A stretch of 64,000 nt of DNA from an uncultured Flavobacteriales bacterium (lineage in GTDB: Bacteria > Bacteroidota > Bacteroidia > Flavobacteriales_G > Salibacteraceae), in the NCBI GenBank assembly GCA_905479105.1, contig CAJQLE010000005.1, positions 1 through 64,000 on the forward strand, given 5' to 3'. Positions 17,096 to 27,098 of this stretch are shown here, in pieces (position 1 is the stretch's first letter; every line of letters begins with the position of its first letter). The position numbers and the translations under genes were made by a program. The notes under the pieces are model-generated. The model had not been told where the DNA came from. It ran no database searches and saw only the letters and a program-made list of their open reading frames with translations.

Positions 17096-18574
17096 ATGAG
17101 TAAGGCGATTAACCTCATATTTCCACACCAATTATTTGATGAAAGCCCTTTGCTCTCCAACGGAAACGAGGTTTATCTGATAGAAGAGCATTTATACTTC
17201 AATCACTTTCAATTTCACAAGCAAAAAATCGCTTTTCACAGAGCGAGTATGAAGTATTACGAGCAATTCTTGAAGAATAAGGGCATCACTGTTCATTACA
17301 TCGACTCCTTCAATAAGATGGCAGATATTAGAAATTTTGGTGAAGAATTAATACGCTCTGGCACCACTAAAATTCATGCCATCGAACCGACTGATAATTG
17401 GCTTGAAAAACGATTGAGAGAAACAGCATCAGGTAAAGAATTGATCTTTTATAACAATCCGCAATTCCTTAATTCGAAAGAAGAACTCAGCCCATTTTTC
17501 AGAAAAGACAAAAAATCCTTCTTCCAAACTACCTTTTATAAACAGCAGCGAAAAAAGTATAACATACTGCTCGATAATGAAGGAAATCCAACAGGCGGAA
17601 AGTGGACATATGATGCAGAAAACCGAAAGAAATATCCAAAACATAAAACTCCGCCACCAGTCCTATTTCCATCACCCAACGACTTTTGGATTGAGGCCAA
17701 TAAATATACAAACGAGTATTTCTCTAAAAACCCTGGTAGTTTAGGAGAAGGCCAGTATTATCCAACAACTCATGATGAAGCAAGTAAATGGCTGGATCAA
17801 TTTTTGGTACATCGCTTTTATGATTTTGGAGCGTATGAAGATGCCATCGTAAAAGAGCAGATAATCTTAAATCACAGCGTTCTTTCTCCACTTTTAAATT
17901 CAGGTCTTTTAAAGCCCGATAAAGTTCTAGAAAGAAGTATCCAATTCGCTGAACAAGAAAATATACCCATCAACTCCTTGGAAGGCTTTGTTCGTCAAAT
18001 CATTGGTTGGAGGGAGTTTATCCGTGGGATGTACATCGTGAAAGGAAGCTACTCTAGAACTAAAAATTATTGGGGATTCACTCGAAAGATTCCATCGAGC
18101 TTCTATGATGGAACTTCAGGGATAGAACCTATAGATGTGGCCATAAAAAAAGTGCTTCAAACTGGCTATTGTCATCACATAGAAAGACTGATGATTCTTG
18201 GAAATTTTATGTTGTTGTGCGAATTCGATCCTGACGAAGTTTATGCATGGTTTATGGAACTTTTTATCGATGCGTATGACTGGGTTATGGTGCCCAATGT
18301 GTATGGCATGAGTCAATTTGCAGATGGAGGAACATTTGCTACCAAACCCTACATCAGTGGATCTAACTATATCAAAAAAATGAGTGACTTTGAAAATGGT
18401 GAATGGGAAAAAGTTTGGGTCGGTCTCTTTTGGAGTTTTTTAAATAAACATCAAGATTTCTTTAAATCAAATCCTCGACTGTCAATGCTCGTTCATTCAT
18501 TCAACAGAATGTCAGATGAAAAGAAACAAGAACACACCGAAAATGCAGAGCGTTTTATTCAAACTTTAGTTTGA
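17096..18574 (+). CDS. Photolyase-related protein of the (6-4)/FeS-BCP branch, without Fe-S ligands
   Basis: A 492-residue protein of the deoxyribodipyrimidine photolyase-related family (PhrB/CryB-like). The N-terminal domain (INLIFPHQLF, residues 4-13) and the C-terminal FAD domain are clear: FVRQIIGWREFIRGMY, GYCHHIERLMILGNFMLL, DAYDWVMVPNVYGMSQFADG and KPYISGSNYIKKMSDF. Family members with a [4Fe-4S] cluster have one Cys before the HHI block and three after MSD(Y/F). Here those places read IDVAIKK and ENGEWEKVWVGLFWSF, with no Cys. The cluster is therefore probably absent, as in a known-looking Bacteroidota subgroup. Its 3' end overlaps the Crp/Fnr remnant by 16 bp on the opposite strand. 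Confidence 0.85.
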   Translation: MSKAINLIFPHQLFDESPLLSNGNEVYLIEEHLYFNHFQFHKQKIAFHRASMKYYEQFLKNKGITVHYIDSFNKMADIRNFGEELIRSGTTKIHAIEPTDNWLEKRLRETASGKELIFYNNPQFLNSKEELSPFFRKDKKSFFQTTFYKQQRKKYNILLDNEGNPTGGKWTYDAENRKKYPKHKTPPPVLFPSPNDFWIEANKYTNEYFSKNPGSLGEGQYYPTTHDEASKWLDQFLVHRFYDFGAYEDAIVKEQIILNHSVLSPLLNSGLLKPDKVLERSIQFAEQENIPINSLEGFVRQIIGWREFIRGMYIVKGSYSRTKNYWGFTRKIPSSFYDGTSGIEPIDVAIKKVLQTGYCHHIERLMILGNFMLLCEFDPDEVYAWFMELFIDAYDWVMVPNVYGMSQFADGGTFATKPYISGSNYIKKMSDFENGEWEKVWVGLFWSFLNKHQDFFKSNPRLSMLVHSFNRMSDEKKQEHTENAERFIQTLV

Positions 18575-18936
18575 CAACATTCCCTCAATTCCTGCTCCTT
18601 GAGAATAACAATGTCTTTGTCATTCAGTGCGATGTAGCCGTCTTTTACCAACTCATTGAGCATACGAATGACTGTCTCATAGGTAGTTCCAGCTAGCGCA
18701 GCCATATCCTTTCTAGTCAACCCAAAGCTTAGCTGACCATTTTCTTCAATCCCAAATGCATCCCTGATAATAAGAATAGATTCAGCAACGCGTCCTTTCA
18801 CAGGCATGTGAGCTAAATTCTTCATTCGCCTTTCGGTTCGTTTCAATTCATCAGCGTAAAAAAAAGTTAATTCATAAAGCAATTGTTGATTAGTCTTCAA
18901 CAGGGATTTGAATAGGTCTGTCCTTATGAAGCTTAG
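18559..18936 (-). pseudogene. Crp/Fnr-family regulator, N-terminally truncated (right copy)
   Basis: The ORF encodes the dimerisation helix (LLYELTFFYADELKRTERRM) and winged-helix DNA-binding domain (RVAESILIIRDAFG, LTRKDMAALAGTTYETVIRML) of a Crp/Fnr regulator. It lacks the cNMP-binding beta-barrel, about the first 110 residues. Family-like sequence can be followed upstream of the ATG at 18900 for only about 12 codons (FIRTDLFKSL) and then is lost. A short free DNA-binding form is possible but a remnant is more likely. The 3' end overlaps the photolyase-related gene. Confidence 0.7.
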
Positions 18937-19198
18937 ACAAGTGTTAAACCATAAGAAGTTAGATGATCCACATGATTGTTAATACTGCTATCACAACGTT
19001 TATTGAATATCTTGTAGTTTTAAGTTTGATATAAATCACATAGATGACACATGATTTATAGGTGACGTCAATAAATTGCAGGCGGATTTTAAAACGGAAG
19101 TCATCGACCAAAATAAACTGAGCTATATCAGTCATATTCTGGGCAATGGCTATCCTATTAATCTGTAATATTGGTTAAGTGATTTAACCACGGAAACC
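18937..19198. other. Spacer with a possible gene relic
   Basis: Mostly AT-rich. A short open frame at 19055-19168 (+) encodes QADFKTEVIDQNKLSYISHI and ends NGYPINL-stop. It looks like a protein C-terminus but has no credible start, so I record it as a possible relic only. Confidence 0.35.
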
Positions 19199-19615
19199 AT
19201 GGAATTAAAGCCAGTAGAAGACAAGATTGATGAAGTCAAAAGAATGTTTTCTCATTCCACTGAGAAAGCCGAAGAACTCTATGCCAACTTTGATAAACTT
19301 AAGGTTATCTCGGACGAAGCAATCGTAAAAGCAGAGCGCACTAAAAAGTCGATTTTACCGGCTTGGAAATACATCAAGATATTTTACGAGATGATCAATG
19401 ATTACATGGATGGCAAGTACCTATCCATTTCGAAGAAGGAGATCATTCCAATAATTGCAGCCTTCGTTTATTTCGTGTCTCCGGTTGATGTTTTTCCGGA
19501 CTATATACCAGCCTTCGGTTACCTTGATGATGCCTTCGTTATAGGTTTGGTAGGTTCCATAACGAAAGATACTGTGGACAAATACCAGAAAAGCAAACGG
19601 TTGAAAAAAGCTTAG
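19199..19615 (+). CDS. YkvA/DUF1232-family small membrane protein
   Basis: A 138-residue protein. The N-terminal half is helical and charged. The C-terminal half carries the DUF1232 signature YFVSPVDVFPDYIPAFGYLDDAFVIG (shown in part), a short hydrophobic hairpin rich in Pro and Asp. Function of the family is not settled; it is membrane-associated. Its stop overlaps the convergent SulP gene by 4 bp. Confidence 0.85.
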   Translation: MELKPVEDKIDEVKRMFSHSTEKAEELYANFDKLKVISDEAIVKAERTKKSILPAWKYIKIFYEMINDYMDGKYLSISKKEIIPIIAAFVYFVSPVDVFPDYIPAFGYLDDAFVIGLVGSITKDTVDKYQKSKRLKKA

Positions 19616-21150
19616 GCGTTGGTCAGGACTTTATAGACTGGATCTTCCATGATTTTAACATCAATCAACTGATCGGCATTCGCCAAAAGTCTTCTGCAGT
19701 CTTCACTCAAATGCTTGAGGTGCACCTTCTTTCCCACTTTCAAATATCGTTCGGTTAGCTTATTCAGAGCTTCTATACCTGACATATCCGCAACCCGACT
19801 TTCGGCAAAGTCAATGACCACCTCTTCTGGATCATTTAACACATCGAACTTATCGTTGAATGTAGCAACCGAACCGAAAAACAAGGGTCCATAGATTTCA
19901 TAATGCTTAACCCCATTTTGATCAATGTTCTTTCGTGCTCTAATTCTAGTTGCATTCTCCCAAGCAAAGACCATCGCTGAAATCACCACACCGATCAATA
20001 CCGCTAGTGCTAGGTTATGCAGAAAAACGGTAATTAAGGACACTAAAACCATGACCGCAACATCCATCTTCGGCATTTTACCAAAGGTGCGCAAGCTCGC
20101 CCATTCAAAGGTTCCTATACTCACCATGATCATCAATCCCGTGAGAGCAGCCATAGGCACTTGCTCAATCAAATCTGAACCAAACATGATGAATACTAAT
20201 AGCATAACAGCAGCCACAATTCCTGACAATCGGGCGCGTGCTCCTGAAGAAACGTTGATCAAGCTTTGACCAATCATGGCGCAGCCACCCATTCCAGAAA
20301 AGAATCCAGTAACCGTATTGGCGATTCCCTGAGCCACTGCCTCTTTATTGCCCCATCCCCTCGTTTCGGTGATTTCATCTATAAGATTCAACGTCAATAG
20401 ACTTTCAATCAATCCTACTCCAGCAACAATGAGCGCATATGGAAAGATGATCGTTAAAGTCTCAAAGTTGAATGGAAGATCAGGGATGTGAAAAGGAGGA
20501 AAACCACCCTTAATGCTCGCAATATCACCCACTGTTTTCGTGTCAATATCTAACAGAAGCACTGCCGCAATCACCACTAATATAGCGGTCAATGAAGATG
20601 GAATCTTCTTCGTCAATCGAGGCAATCCCCAAATAATAAGCATGGTCAATGACACCAATCCAAGCATTATAAACAATTGAGATCCCGTCATCCACTCTAA
20701 AACGCCTGTTGCATTCTCCACTTTAAATTGATCAAGCTGAGACATGAAAATCACAATGGCCAAGCCATTTACAAAGCCGAACATCACAGGATGAGGAACC
20801 AATCTGATGAATTTACCAAGCTTTAAAAAGCCAGCGGTCATTTGAATCAAACCAGCCAAAACAACAGTTGCAAAAACGTATTCTACACCATGACTAATGG
20901 CCAGGGCAACAATCACCACCGCTACAGCGCCAGTCGCACCAGATATCATTCCTGGTCGTCCACCTAAAATTGAAGTAATCAACCCCATCGTAAATGCCGC
21001 ATATAAGCCCGTCAAAGGCGACAAACCGGCAATCATAGCAAAGGCAATTGCCTCAGGCACTAAAGCCAAGGCAACGGTCAATCCTGAGAGGATTTCGATC
21101 TTATAATCTACCTTCTGTTTAAAGTCGAAAAGATTGATGTATTTCTTCAT
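19612..21150 (-). CDS. SulP-family anion transporter with STAS domain
   Basis: A 512-residue inner-membrane transporter of the SLC26/SulP family. The N-terminal signature VALALVPEAIAFAMIAGLSP and ISGATGAVAVV, a long hydrophobic core (about 10-14 segments, residues 20-400) and a C-terminal cytoplasmic STAS domain (about 425-512, with VVIDFAESRVADMSGIEAL) are all present. Substrates in the family include sulfate, bicarbonate and other anions; which applies here cannot be read. Single gene, divergent from the DUF1801 pair with a 108-bp gap. Confidence 0.9.
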   Translation of the reverse strand: MKKYINLFDFKQKVDYKIEILSGLTVALALVPEAIAFAMIAGLSPLTGLYAAFTMGLITSILGGRPGMISGATGAVAVVIVALAISHGVEYVFATVVLAGLIQMTAGFLKLGKFIRLVPHPVMFGFVNGLAIVIFMSQLDQFKVENATGVLEWMTGSQLFIMLGLVSLTMLIIWGLPRLTKKIPSSLTAILVVIAAVLLLDIDTKTVGDIASIKGGFPPFHIPDLPFNFETLTIIFPYALIVAGVGLIESLLTLNLIDEITETRGWGNKEAVAQGIANTVTGFFSGMGGCAMIGQSLINVSSGARARLSGIVAAVMLLVFIMFGSDLIEQVPMAALTGLMIMVSIGTFEWASLRTFGKMPKMDVAVMVLVSLITVFLHNLALAVLIGVVISAMVFAWENATRIRARKNIDQNGVKHYEIYGPLFFGSVATFNDKFDVLNDPEEVVIDFAESRVADMSGIEALNKLTERYLKVGKKVHLKHLSEDCRRLLANADQLIDVKIMEDPVYKVLTNA

Positions 21151-21258
21151 AAGTTCCTGGCTAGTAATTCAATTCAAAAAAGGGCGCGAAGGTAAGCTTA
21201 CTATTTGGGTTAATGATTTACCCCACAGTTTTTATAGTTTTGATCAACATCCAACAAA

Positions 21259-21678
21259 ATGGCCAAGAAAAGCGACCTTAAAACGAAAGAAAATGAAGCC
21301 AGCGTCTTAGACTTCATTCAGAACACAGATAGTCCAGCCTCTAAAAGTGACTGCATAGAATTAATCCAATTGATGGAACGCACCACAAACTCAAAACCTA
21401 AAATGTGGGGACCAAGCATTGTAGGCTTTGGTTCTTACCATTACAAATATGCCAGCGGACGTGAGGGAGACTGGTTTGTCTGTGGGTTTTCTCCCAGAAA
21501 GCATGGCTTGTCAGTTTATTTAATGTGCGACTTACAAAAACCTTCCGTATTGCTGAAGAACCTGGGGAAATTTAAAATGGGGAAATCGTGTTTGAATATT
21601 AAAACTCTTGCTGATATTGACCTAAACGTATTAGAGAAGCTCATCATTCACACTCTGCAAAAAACTAAGGAACAATGA
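21259..21678 (+). CDS. DUF1801-domain protein
   Basis: A 139-residue soluble protein with the DUF1801 fold: NSKPKMWGPSIVGFGSYHY, YVCGFSPR-like core FVCGFSPRKHGLSVYLMCDL and the end GKSCLNIKTLADIDLNVLEKL. The family is widespread and its biochemical role is unknown. The next gene, also DUF1801-like, starts with its ATG inside this gene's stop region (4-bp overlap), so the two are translationally coupled. Confidence 0.85.
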   Translation: MAKKSDLKTKENEASVLDFIQNTDSPASKSDCIELIQLMERTTNSKPKMWGPSIVGFGSYHYKYASGREGDWFVCGFSPRKHGLSVYLMCDLQKPSVLLKNLGKFKMGKSCLNIKTLADIDLNVLEKLIIHTLQKTKEQ

Positions 21679-22256
21679 TCAGGGCTGATTCTGTTGAAGG
21701 CTATATCGAGCAAAGTGAATGGAAGGAAGAACTTATTCTGTTGAGGAAACTAATTCTTGAAACTAGTTTAGAGGAAACTATAAAATGGGGTGCACCATGC
21801 TATACTTTGAATGGTAAAAATGTGCTCGGCTTAGCATCCTTTAAGAGTTACGTTGGCCTTTGGTTTCACAACGGAGTGTTTTTAAAAGACTCCGCTGATC
21901 GCCTAATCCAAGCAAGTGATAAAACAAAAGCGTTAAGGCAATGGAGATTTCATAATCTCAAAGAGATAAATCCAGACGAAGTCAGGCTATACATACTTGA
22001 GGCTATCCAAAATCAAGAGCTGGGAAAGGAAATCAAATCCACTTCTACTCCACTTTCCATCCCTCAGGAACTGAACCTAATTCTCAAAAACAATTCTCAG
22101 CTCAAATTTGCTTTCGAGGAACTTTCATCAGGAAAACAAAAGGAATATGCCGAATACATTAGCATTGCTAAACGGCTTGAAACGAAAAACTCACGCTGTG
22201 AGAAGATCATTCCGATGATTCTTTCAGGAATAGGATTGAACGATCAATACCGTTAA
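21675..22256 (+). CDS. DUF1801/YdeI (OmdA)-family protein
   Basis: A 193-residue protein. The N-terminal half is DUF1801-like (LEETIKWGAPCYTLNGKNVL, YVGLWFHNGVFLKD). The C-terminal half is a YdeI/OmdA helical domain (FEELSSGKQKEYAEYISIAK, CEKIIPMILSG). YdeI-type proteins have been linked to peptide or bacteriocin resistance in enterobacteria; that role is not established here. It overlaps the preceding DUF1801 gene by 4 bp. Confidence 0.85.
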   Translation: MIRADSVEGYIEQSEWKEELILLRKLILETSLEETIKWGAPCYTLNGKNVLGLASFKSYVGLWFHNGVFLKDSADRLIQASDKTKALRQWRFHNLKEINPDEVRLYILEAIQNQELGKEIKSTSTPLSIPQELNLILKNNSQLKFAFEELSSGKQKEYAEYISIAKRLETKNSRCEKIIPMILSGIGLNDQYR

Positions 22257-22363
22257 TCAGAAGGCTTCAATTATCTTCTTCACATTCTATCAACAATGCT
22301 TTCGCACTCCAATAAGCGATAGTAACTTTATACGCTCAAGAAAATCCTTTTCTTTTAGCGCTT

Positions 22364-25300
22364 ATGTATTTAATATTCGACACCGAGACCACTGGTAAAA
22401 TTGAAAACTGGAAAGCAGAAGTCTCTGAATTTGAGTCGTTTCCGCGCGTAGTTCAGTTGGCTTGGCAGCTTCACGACTACAAAGGCGAGCTTATCGAGGT
22501 TAAGAACTATGTCATTAAACCTGATGGCTACACGATCCCTTTCAACGCAGAAAAGATCCACGGAATCAGCACAGAACGCGCTGAGAAAATAGGCGTGCCA
22601 CTTGCATTTGTCATGGACGAATTCAAGAAAGCACTGGAGGAAACCGATTTCGCAGTAGGTCACAACATCGAATTCGACATGAAAGTCATGGGCGCTGAAT
22701 ACGCTCGTGCCGATCGTGATGATGGATTGATGAAGAAGAAAACACTTGACACCATGAGGTCAAGTACGAACTTCTGTCAGCTTCCTGGTGGCAGAGGGAA
22801 AAGTTTCAAGTTCCCTACCCTTTCTGAGCTTAACGAGAAACTGTTTAGTGAAAAAATTGATAATGCTCACAATGCATCTGCAGACGTTGAGGCCACCGCG
22901 CGCTGTTTCCTAGAACTTATAAGAATTGGAGTATTCACAGCAAAAGACCTGCACTCTAATGACGAGTACATCAAACTCTTTAAGGAAACCAATAAAAAAC
23001 CATTTCAGCTTATTGGTCTAAACATTAAACCTTATGAGCCTGAAGATCTTCAGGTAAAAACCGAAACGAAAGATGAATCAGCACCTTCTAAGTTTGAGAT
23101 AAAAGAAAATAAAGACCTACTTAAGGATTATCCTTTCGTTCACCTTCACAACCACACCCAATTTTCAATCCTACAATCCACTTCGGATATTAAATCAATT
23201 GTGAGGCAGGCGGCTGCATTTGAAATGCCAGCAATCGCCATAACCGACTTCGGAAACATGATGGGTGTTTTTCACTTTGTGAAAGAATGTGAGATAAATG
23301 GCATCAAGGCCATTGTAGGCTGTGAGTTTTTTGTGGCAGATGAATACAAGAAGCAGCAATTTACAAAAGACGCCCCAGACAAACGCTTCAGACAAGTATT
23401 GATTGCTAAAAATGAAAAAGGCTACCACAATCTTTCTAAACTGTGTTCGGTTGGATTTATTGATGGTTTTTATGCTGGACTTCCACGTGTTGGTCGGGAT
23501 GTTATAGAACAATATAAAGAAGACCTGATTTGTACCACAGGAGGATTAGGTGGAGAGGTGGCCGATTTGATTCTTAACATTGGCGAAAAGCAAGCTGAAG
23601 AAGCATTTGTTTATTGGCATAAACTCTTTGGCGATGACTTCTATGTGGAGCTACTGCGCCATGGACTAGAAGAAGAAAAACGCGTAAACAAAGTGTTGTT
23701 GCGCTTTTGCGAGAAATACAACGTGAAGTACTTTGCAGCGAACGATGTTTTCTACCAAAAGAAAGAAGACGCTAATGCACATGATATTCTTTTATGCGTA
23801 AAAGATGGCGTGCAGCAGGATATGCCTATCGGTTATGGACGTGGATTTCGCTATGGAATGCCGAATCAGGAATTTTATTTCAAGAGTGGCGATGAAATGA
23901 AAGAACTGTTCAAGGATTTGCCTGAGGCGATCATTACAGTTTCTGAAATCGTTGAAAAAATCGAAGAGTTCAAATTGGGCAGAGACATCCTTCTTCCAAA
24001 ATTTGAAATACCTGAAGACTTTGAAGGGGAAAATGAATACTTAGCGCACCTTACTTATGAAGGTGCCAAGAAAAAGTACGGAGAGATCACTCCAGAAATC
24101 AAAGAGCGTATAGACTTTGAGCTGAGTGTGATAAAAGATATGGGCTTTCCTGGCTATTTCTTGATTGTTCAAGATTTCACCACCGAAGCACGTAAAAGAG
24201 ATGTTTGGGTTGGTCCAGGTCGCGGATCTGCAGCGGGTTCTGCTGTGGCATATTCAGTAGGTATTACCAATATCGACCCAATAAAGTACAAACTACTCTT
24301 CGAGCGTTTCTTAAATCCAGAAAGGGTTTCAATGCCCGATATTGATATTGACTTTGATGATGAAGGACGTGATAAAATCATCGACTATGTGGTGAAAAAA
24401 TATGGCCAAACTCAAGTGGCTCAGATCATCACTTATGGCACTATGGCTGCCAAGTCTAGTATACGTGATGTTGCGCGAGTAATGGATCTACCACTTTCAG
24501 ATGCTGACCGCATTTCGAAGTTGGTTCCGGACCTCAAGAAGTTCAAGCACATATTTGGTCGAACAGCTGAAGAACTAAAGAAAGAATTCAATGGTGATGA
24601 CCTTGCCAATGTAAAACAGCTTATAGAAATCAGCGAGCAAGAAAACGAAGAAGGAAGGATTCTAAACCAAGCGCGAAAACTAGAAGGTTCGGTCAGAAAT
24701 ACTGGTATTCATGCTTGCGGGATAATTATTACACCTCAGGATATTCGAGAATTCATTCCTGTAGCCACTGCCAAAGATTCAGATCTGCTCGTAACCCAAT
24801 TTGACAACAGCGTTGTAGAGAGTGCTGGTCTGTTAAAGATGGACTTCCTTGGTCTAAAAACATTGACCATTATGAAGGATGCCATCAAGCTGATCAAACA
24901 GCGACATGGGGTCGATATTAATCCTGATAAAATCCCTCTTGATGACGAAAAGACCTTTGAACTCTATCAAAAGGGTGAAACGAACGGAACATTCCAGTTT
25001 GAATCCGTTGGCATGCAGAAAAACCTGCGCCTGCTAATACCAAACAATATTGAAGATTTGATTGCAATGAACGCCTTGTATCGTCCAGGTCCATTGCAGT
25101 TCATCGATACGTTTATCAAAAGAAAGCAAGGCACAGATGATGTTGAGTATCCTCACGAAAAATTGGAGCCTATTCTGAAGGACACCTATGGTATCATGGT
25201 CTACCAAGAGCAGATCATGCAAACCGCTCAGATTCTAGCGGGATATTCACTTGGTGCTGCGGATATTCTGAGACGTGCCATGGGTAAGAAGAAAATGGAC

Positions 25301-26662
25301 GTGATGGAACAGCAGCGCGTCATTTTCAGAGATGGCTGTAAAGAGCACAATCAAATAGATGCTGAAAAAGCAGACGAGATATTTGATGTGATGATGAAGT
25401 TCGCTGAATACGGCTTCAACAGATCGCACTCTGCTGCCTATTCGTTTGTCGCCTTTCAAACTGCGTACCTAAAAGCCAACTACCCTGCTGAATACATGGC
25501 CTCTGTGCTAACGCACAATATGAATGACATAAAGAAAGTGACCTTCTTTATGGAAGAGTGTAAGCGCATGGGAATGCCTGTTCTTGGTCCAGATGTAAAC
25601 GAAAGTGAATACAAATTCACCGTTAATAGCAAGGAAGAAATTCGATTCGGAATGGGTGCCATCAAGGGAGTTGGTGTAAATGCTGTTGAAGCAATTGTTG
25701 CTGAACGTAAAGAACAAGGAACATTCAATTCGATCTTTCATTTTGCCTCTAGACTAGACCTTAGAACGGTAAGCAAGAAGAACTTTGAGGGATTGGCTGT
25801 TGCCGGTTCATTCGACTCTTTTGAAGGTGTGCATCGCGCGCAGTATTTCCATGAAGATGAGAAAGGACAAACGATCATTGAAAAGGCTATTCGTTATGGA
25901 AATGCCCTTCAAGAAGCCGAGAACAGTGCTCAGGCATCCTTGTTTGGTGAATCCGATGAAGCAGAAATACCAGAACCCCCTATTCCACCAGCTCCAGAAT
26001 GGAGAACACTAGATCAACTCAATCGTGAAAAAGAAGTTGTTGGTGTTTATATTTCTGGTCACCCATTGGACGACTTCAAATTTGAAATCGATCAATTTGC
26101 GAATGCTGACACTTCTATTCTTGAAGATCTAGATGGAATAAGACAACGAAAGGAAACACGCATCGCAGGTATTATAACAAGCGCATCACACCTCACTTCA
26201 AAAACAGGTTCTCCTTATGGACGTTTTGTACTTGAAGATTATAAAGGCTCTCACGAGTTTGTGCTTTTCAAGGATGACTACATTAAATTCAAGAGCTACT
26301 TGACTCAAGACTGGTTTGTGTTGATTCATGTGGTAATAGGTGGATGGTATAGTAAGCGTGATCAAAAAGAAGTGCTGCGTCTAAATGTTAAAAAAATCGA
26401 CCTTTTGTCAGATTTACGCGACAAGCTCGTCAAACAGATAAACATTGATGTTTTACTCAAGAATATCAATGAACCAATGATTTCTAGAATTCGAACTTTA
26501 TGCAAAAAACACAAGGGTAACATTCCAATTCAAGTGAATGTGCATGATGAAGACACGATTCTTGAAATGCCCAGCAGATCTCTAAGAGTCAATATGACGC
26601 GTGAGATGACAGAAGAACTTGAACGGTTAGAAAACCTATCGTGGAGTATAAAAAAGAACTGA
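22364..26662 (+). CDS. dnaE: DNA polymerase III alpha subunit with N-terminal DEDDh exonuclease
   Basis: The replicative polymerase catalytic subunit, 1432 residues. Residues 1-190 form a DEDDh 3'-5' exonuclease domain (FDTETTG at 5-11, VGHNIEFDMKVM, HNASADVEATA), fused as is usual in Flavobacteriia-type DnaE. Then come a PHP domain (HLHNHTQFSILQST, about 255), the palm with catalytic Asp residues in MPDIDIDFDD (M657, so D659/D661/D663), fingers (RSHSAAYSFVAFQTAYLKAN), a tandem HhH region and an OB-fold (TRIAGIITSASHLTS). A C-terminal tail follows. The fused exonuclease may proofread in cis, reducing need for a separate DnaQ. Monocistronic or linked to trxA 88 bp downstream. Confidence 0.97.
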   Translation: MYLIFDTETTGKIENWKAEVSEFESFPRVVQLAWQLHDYKGELIEVKNYVIKPDGYTIPFNAEKIHGISTERAEKIGVPLAFVMDEFKKALEETDFAVGHNIEFDMKVMGAEYARADRDDGLMKKKTLDTMRSSTNFCQLPGGRGKSFKFPTLSELNEKLFSEKIDNAHNASADVEATARCFLELIRIGVFTAKDLHSNDEYIKLFKETNKKPFQLIGLNIKPYEPEDLQVKTETKDESAPSKFEIKENKDLLKDYPFVHLHNHTQFSILQSTSDIKSIVRQAAAFEMPAIAITDFGNMMGVFHFVKECEINGIKAIVGCEFFVADEYKKQQFTKDAPDKRFRQVLIAKNEKGYHNLSKLCSVGFIDGFYAGLPRVGRDVIEQYKEDLICTTGGLGGEVADLILNIGEKQAEEAFVYWHKLFGDDFYVELLRHGLEEEKRVNKVLLRFCEKYNVKYFAANDVFYQKKEDANAHDILLCVKDGVQQDMPIGYGRGFRYGMPNQEFYFKSGDEMKELFKDLPEAIITVSEIVEKIEEFKLGRDILLPKFEIPEDFEGENEYLAHLTYEGAKKKYGEITPEIKERIDFELSVIKDMGFPGYFLIVQDFTTEARKRDVWVGPGRGSAAGSAVAYSVGITNIDPIKYKLLFERFLNPERVSMPDIDIDFDDEGRDKIIDYVVKKYGQTQVAQIITYGTMAAKSSIRDVARVMDLPLSDADRISKLVPDLKKFKHIFGRTAEELKKEFNGDDLANVKQLIEISEQENEEGRILNQARKLEGSVRNTGIHACGIIITPQDIREFIPVATAKDSDLLVTQFDNSVVESAGLLKMDFLGLKTLTIMKDAIKLIKQRHGVDINPDKIPLDDEKTFELYQKGETNGTFQFESVGMQKNLRLLIPNNIEDLIAMNALYRPGPLQFIDTFIKRKQGTDDVEYPHEKLEPILKDTYGIMVYQEQIMQTAQILAGYSLGAADILRRAMGKKKMDVMEQQRVIFRDGCKEHNQIDAEKADEIFDVMMKFAEYGFNRSHSAAYSFVAFQTAYLKANYPAEYMASVLTHNMNDIKKVTFFMEECKRMGMPVLGPDVNESEYKFTVNSKEEIRFGMGAIKGVGVNAVEAIVAERKEQGTFNSIFHFASRLDLRTVSKKNFEGLAVAGSFDSFEGVHRAQYFHEDEKGQTIIEKAIRYGNALQEAENSAQASLFGESDEAEIPEPPIPPAPEWRTLDQLNREKEVVGVYISGHPLDDFKFEIDQFANADTSILEDLDGIRQRKETRIAGIITSASHLTSKTGSPYGRFVLEDYKGSHEFVLFKDDYIKFKSYLTQDWFVLIHVVIGGWYSKRDQKEVLRLNVKKIDLLSDLRDKLVKQINIDVLLKNINEPMISRIRTLCKKHKGNIPIQVNVHDEDTILEMPSRSLRVNMTREMTEELERLENLSWSIKKN

Positions 26663-26750
26663 CAGAATGTCCCAATTGAACAAATGGTGAAACATTTGAT
26701 TTAATAACTTCGTTAAACTAAAGATTAAATAACTCTTATACAATCATAAA

Positions 26751-27068
26751 ATGACAGTAGAATTCACAGACAGCAACTTCGAAGTAGAAGCGCTTAATTC
26801 AGATAAACCAGTAATGGTCGACTTTTGGGCTGAATGGTGTGGCCCTTGCCGCATGGTTGGTCCAATCGTTGAAGAAGTAGCCAAAGAATATGGCGACAAA
26901 GCATTGGTTGGTAAGCTGAATGTAGATAACAACCCAGGAGTTGCACAGAAATACGGCATCAGAAGTATTCCAACGATCCTTTTCTTCAAGAATGGAGAAA
27001 TTGTTGATCGTCAAGTAGGTGCAGTGCCTAAAGCTGCATTGGTAAAGAAGCTGGAAGCGCATATGTAA
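26751..27068 (+). CDS. trxA: Thioredoxin
   Basis: A 105-residue cytoplasmic thioredoxin with the active site WAEWCGPCRM, the cis-Pro segment SIPTILFFKNG and normal length. It reduces protein disulfides, including those of ribonucleotide reductase, using thioredoxin reductase (not in the window). It is followed by its own terminator. Confidence 0.97.
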   Translation: MTVEFTDSNFEVEALNSDKPVMVDFWAEWCGPCRMVGPIVEEVAKEYGDKALVGKLNVDNNPGVAQKYGIRSIPTILFFKNGEIVDRQVGAVPKAALVKKLEAHM

Positions 27069-27098
27069 TTCCGGCAACCTAACTAAACGGTTGAAAAG

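Noticed and set aside
15271-18680. Composite transposon carrying the photolyase genes
   Set aside because: The flanking repeats are gene pieces, not insertion sequences, and no transposase or target-site duplication was found.
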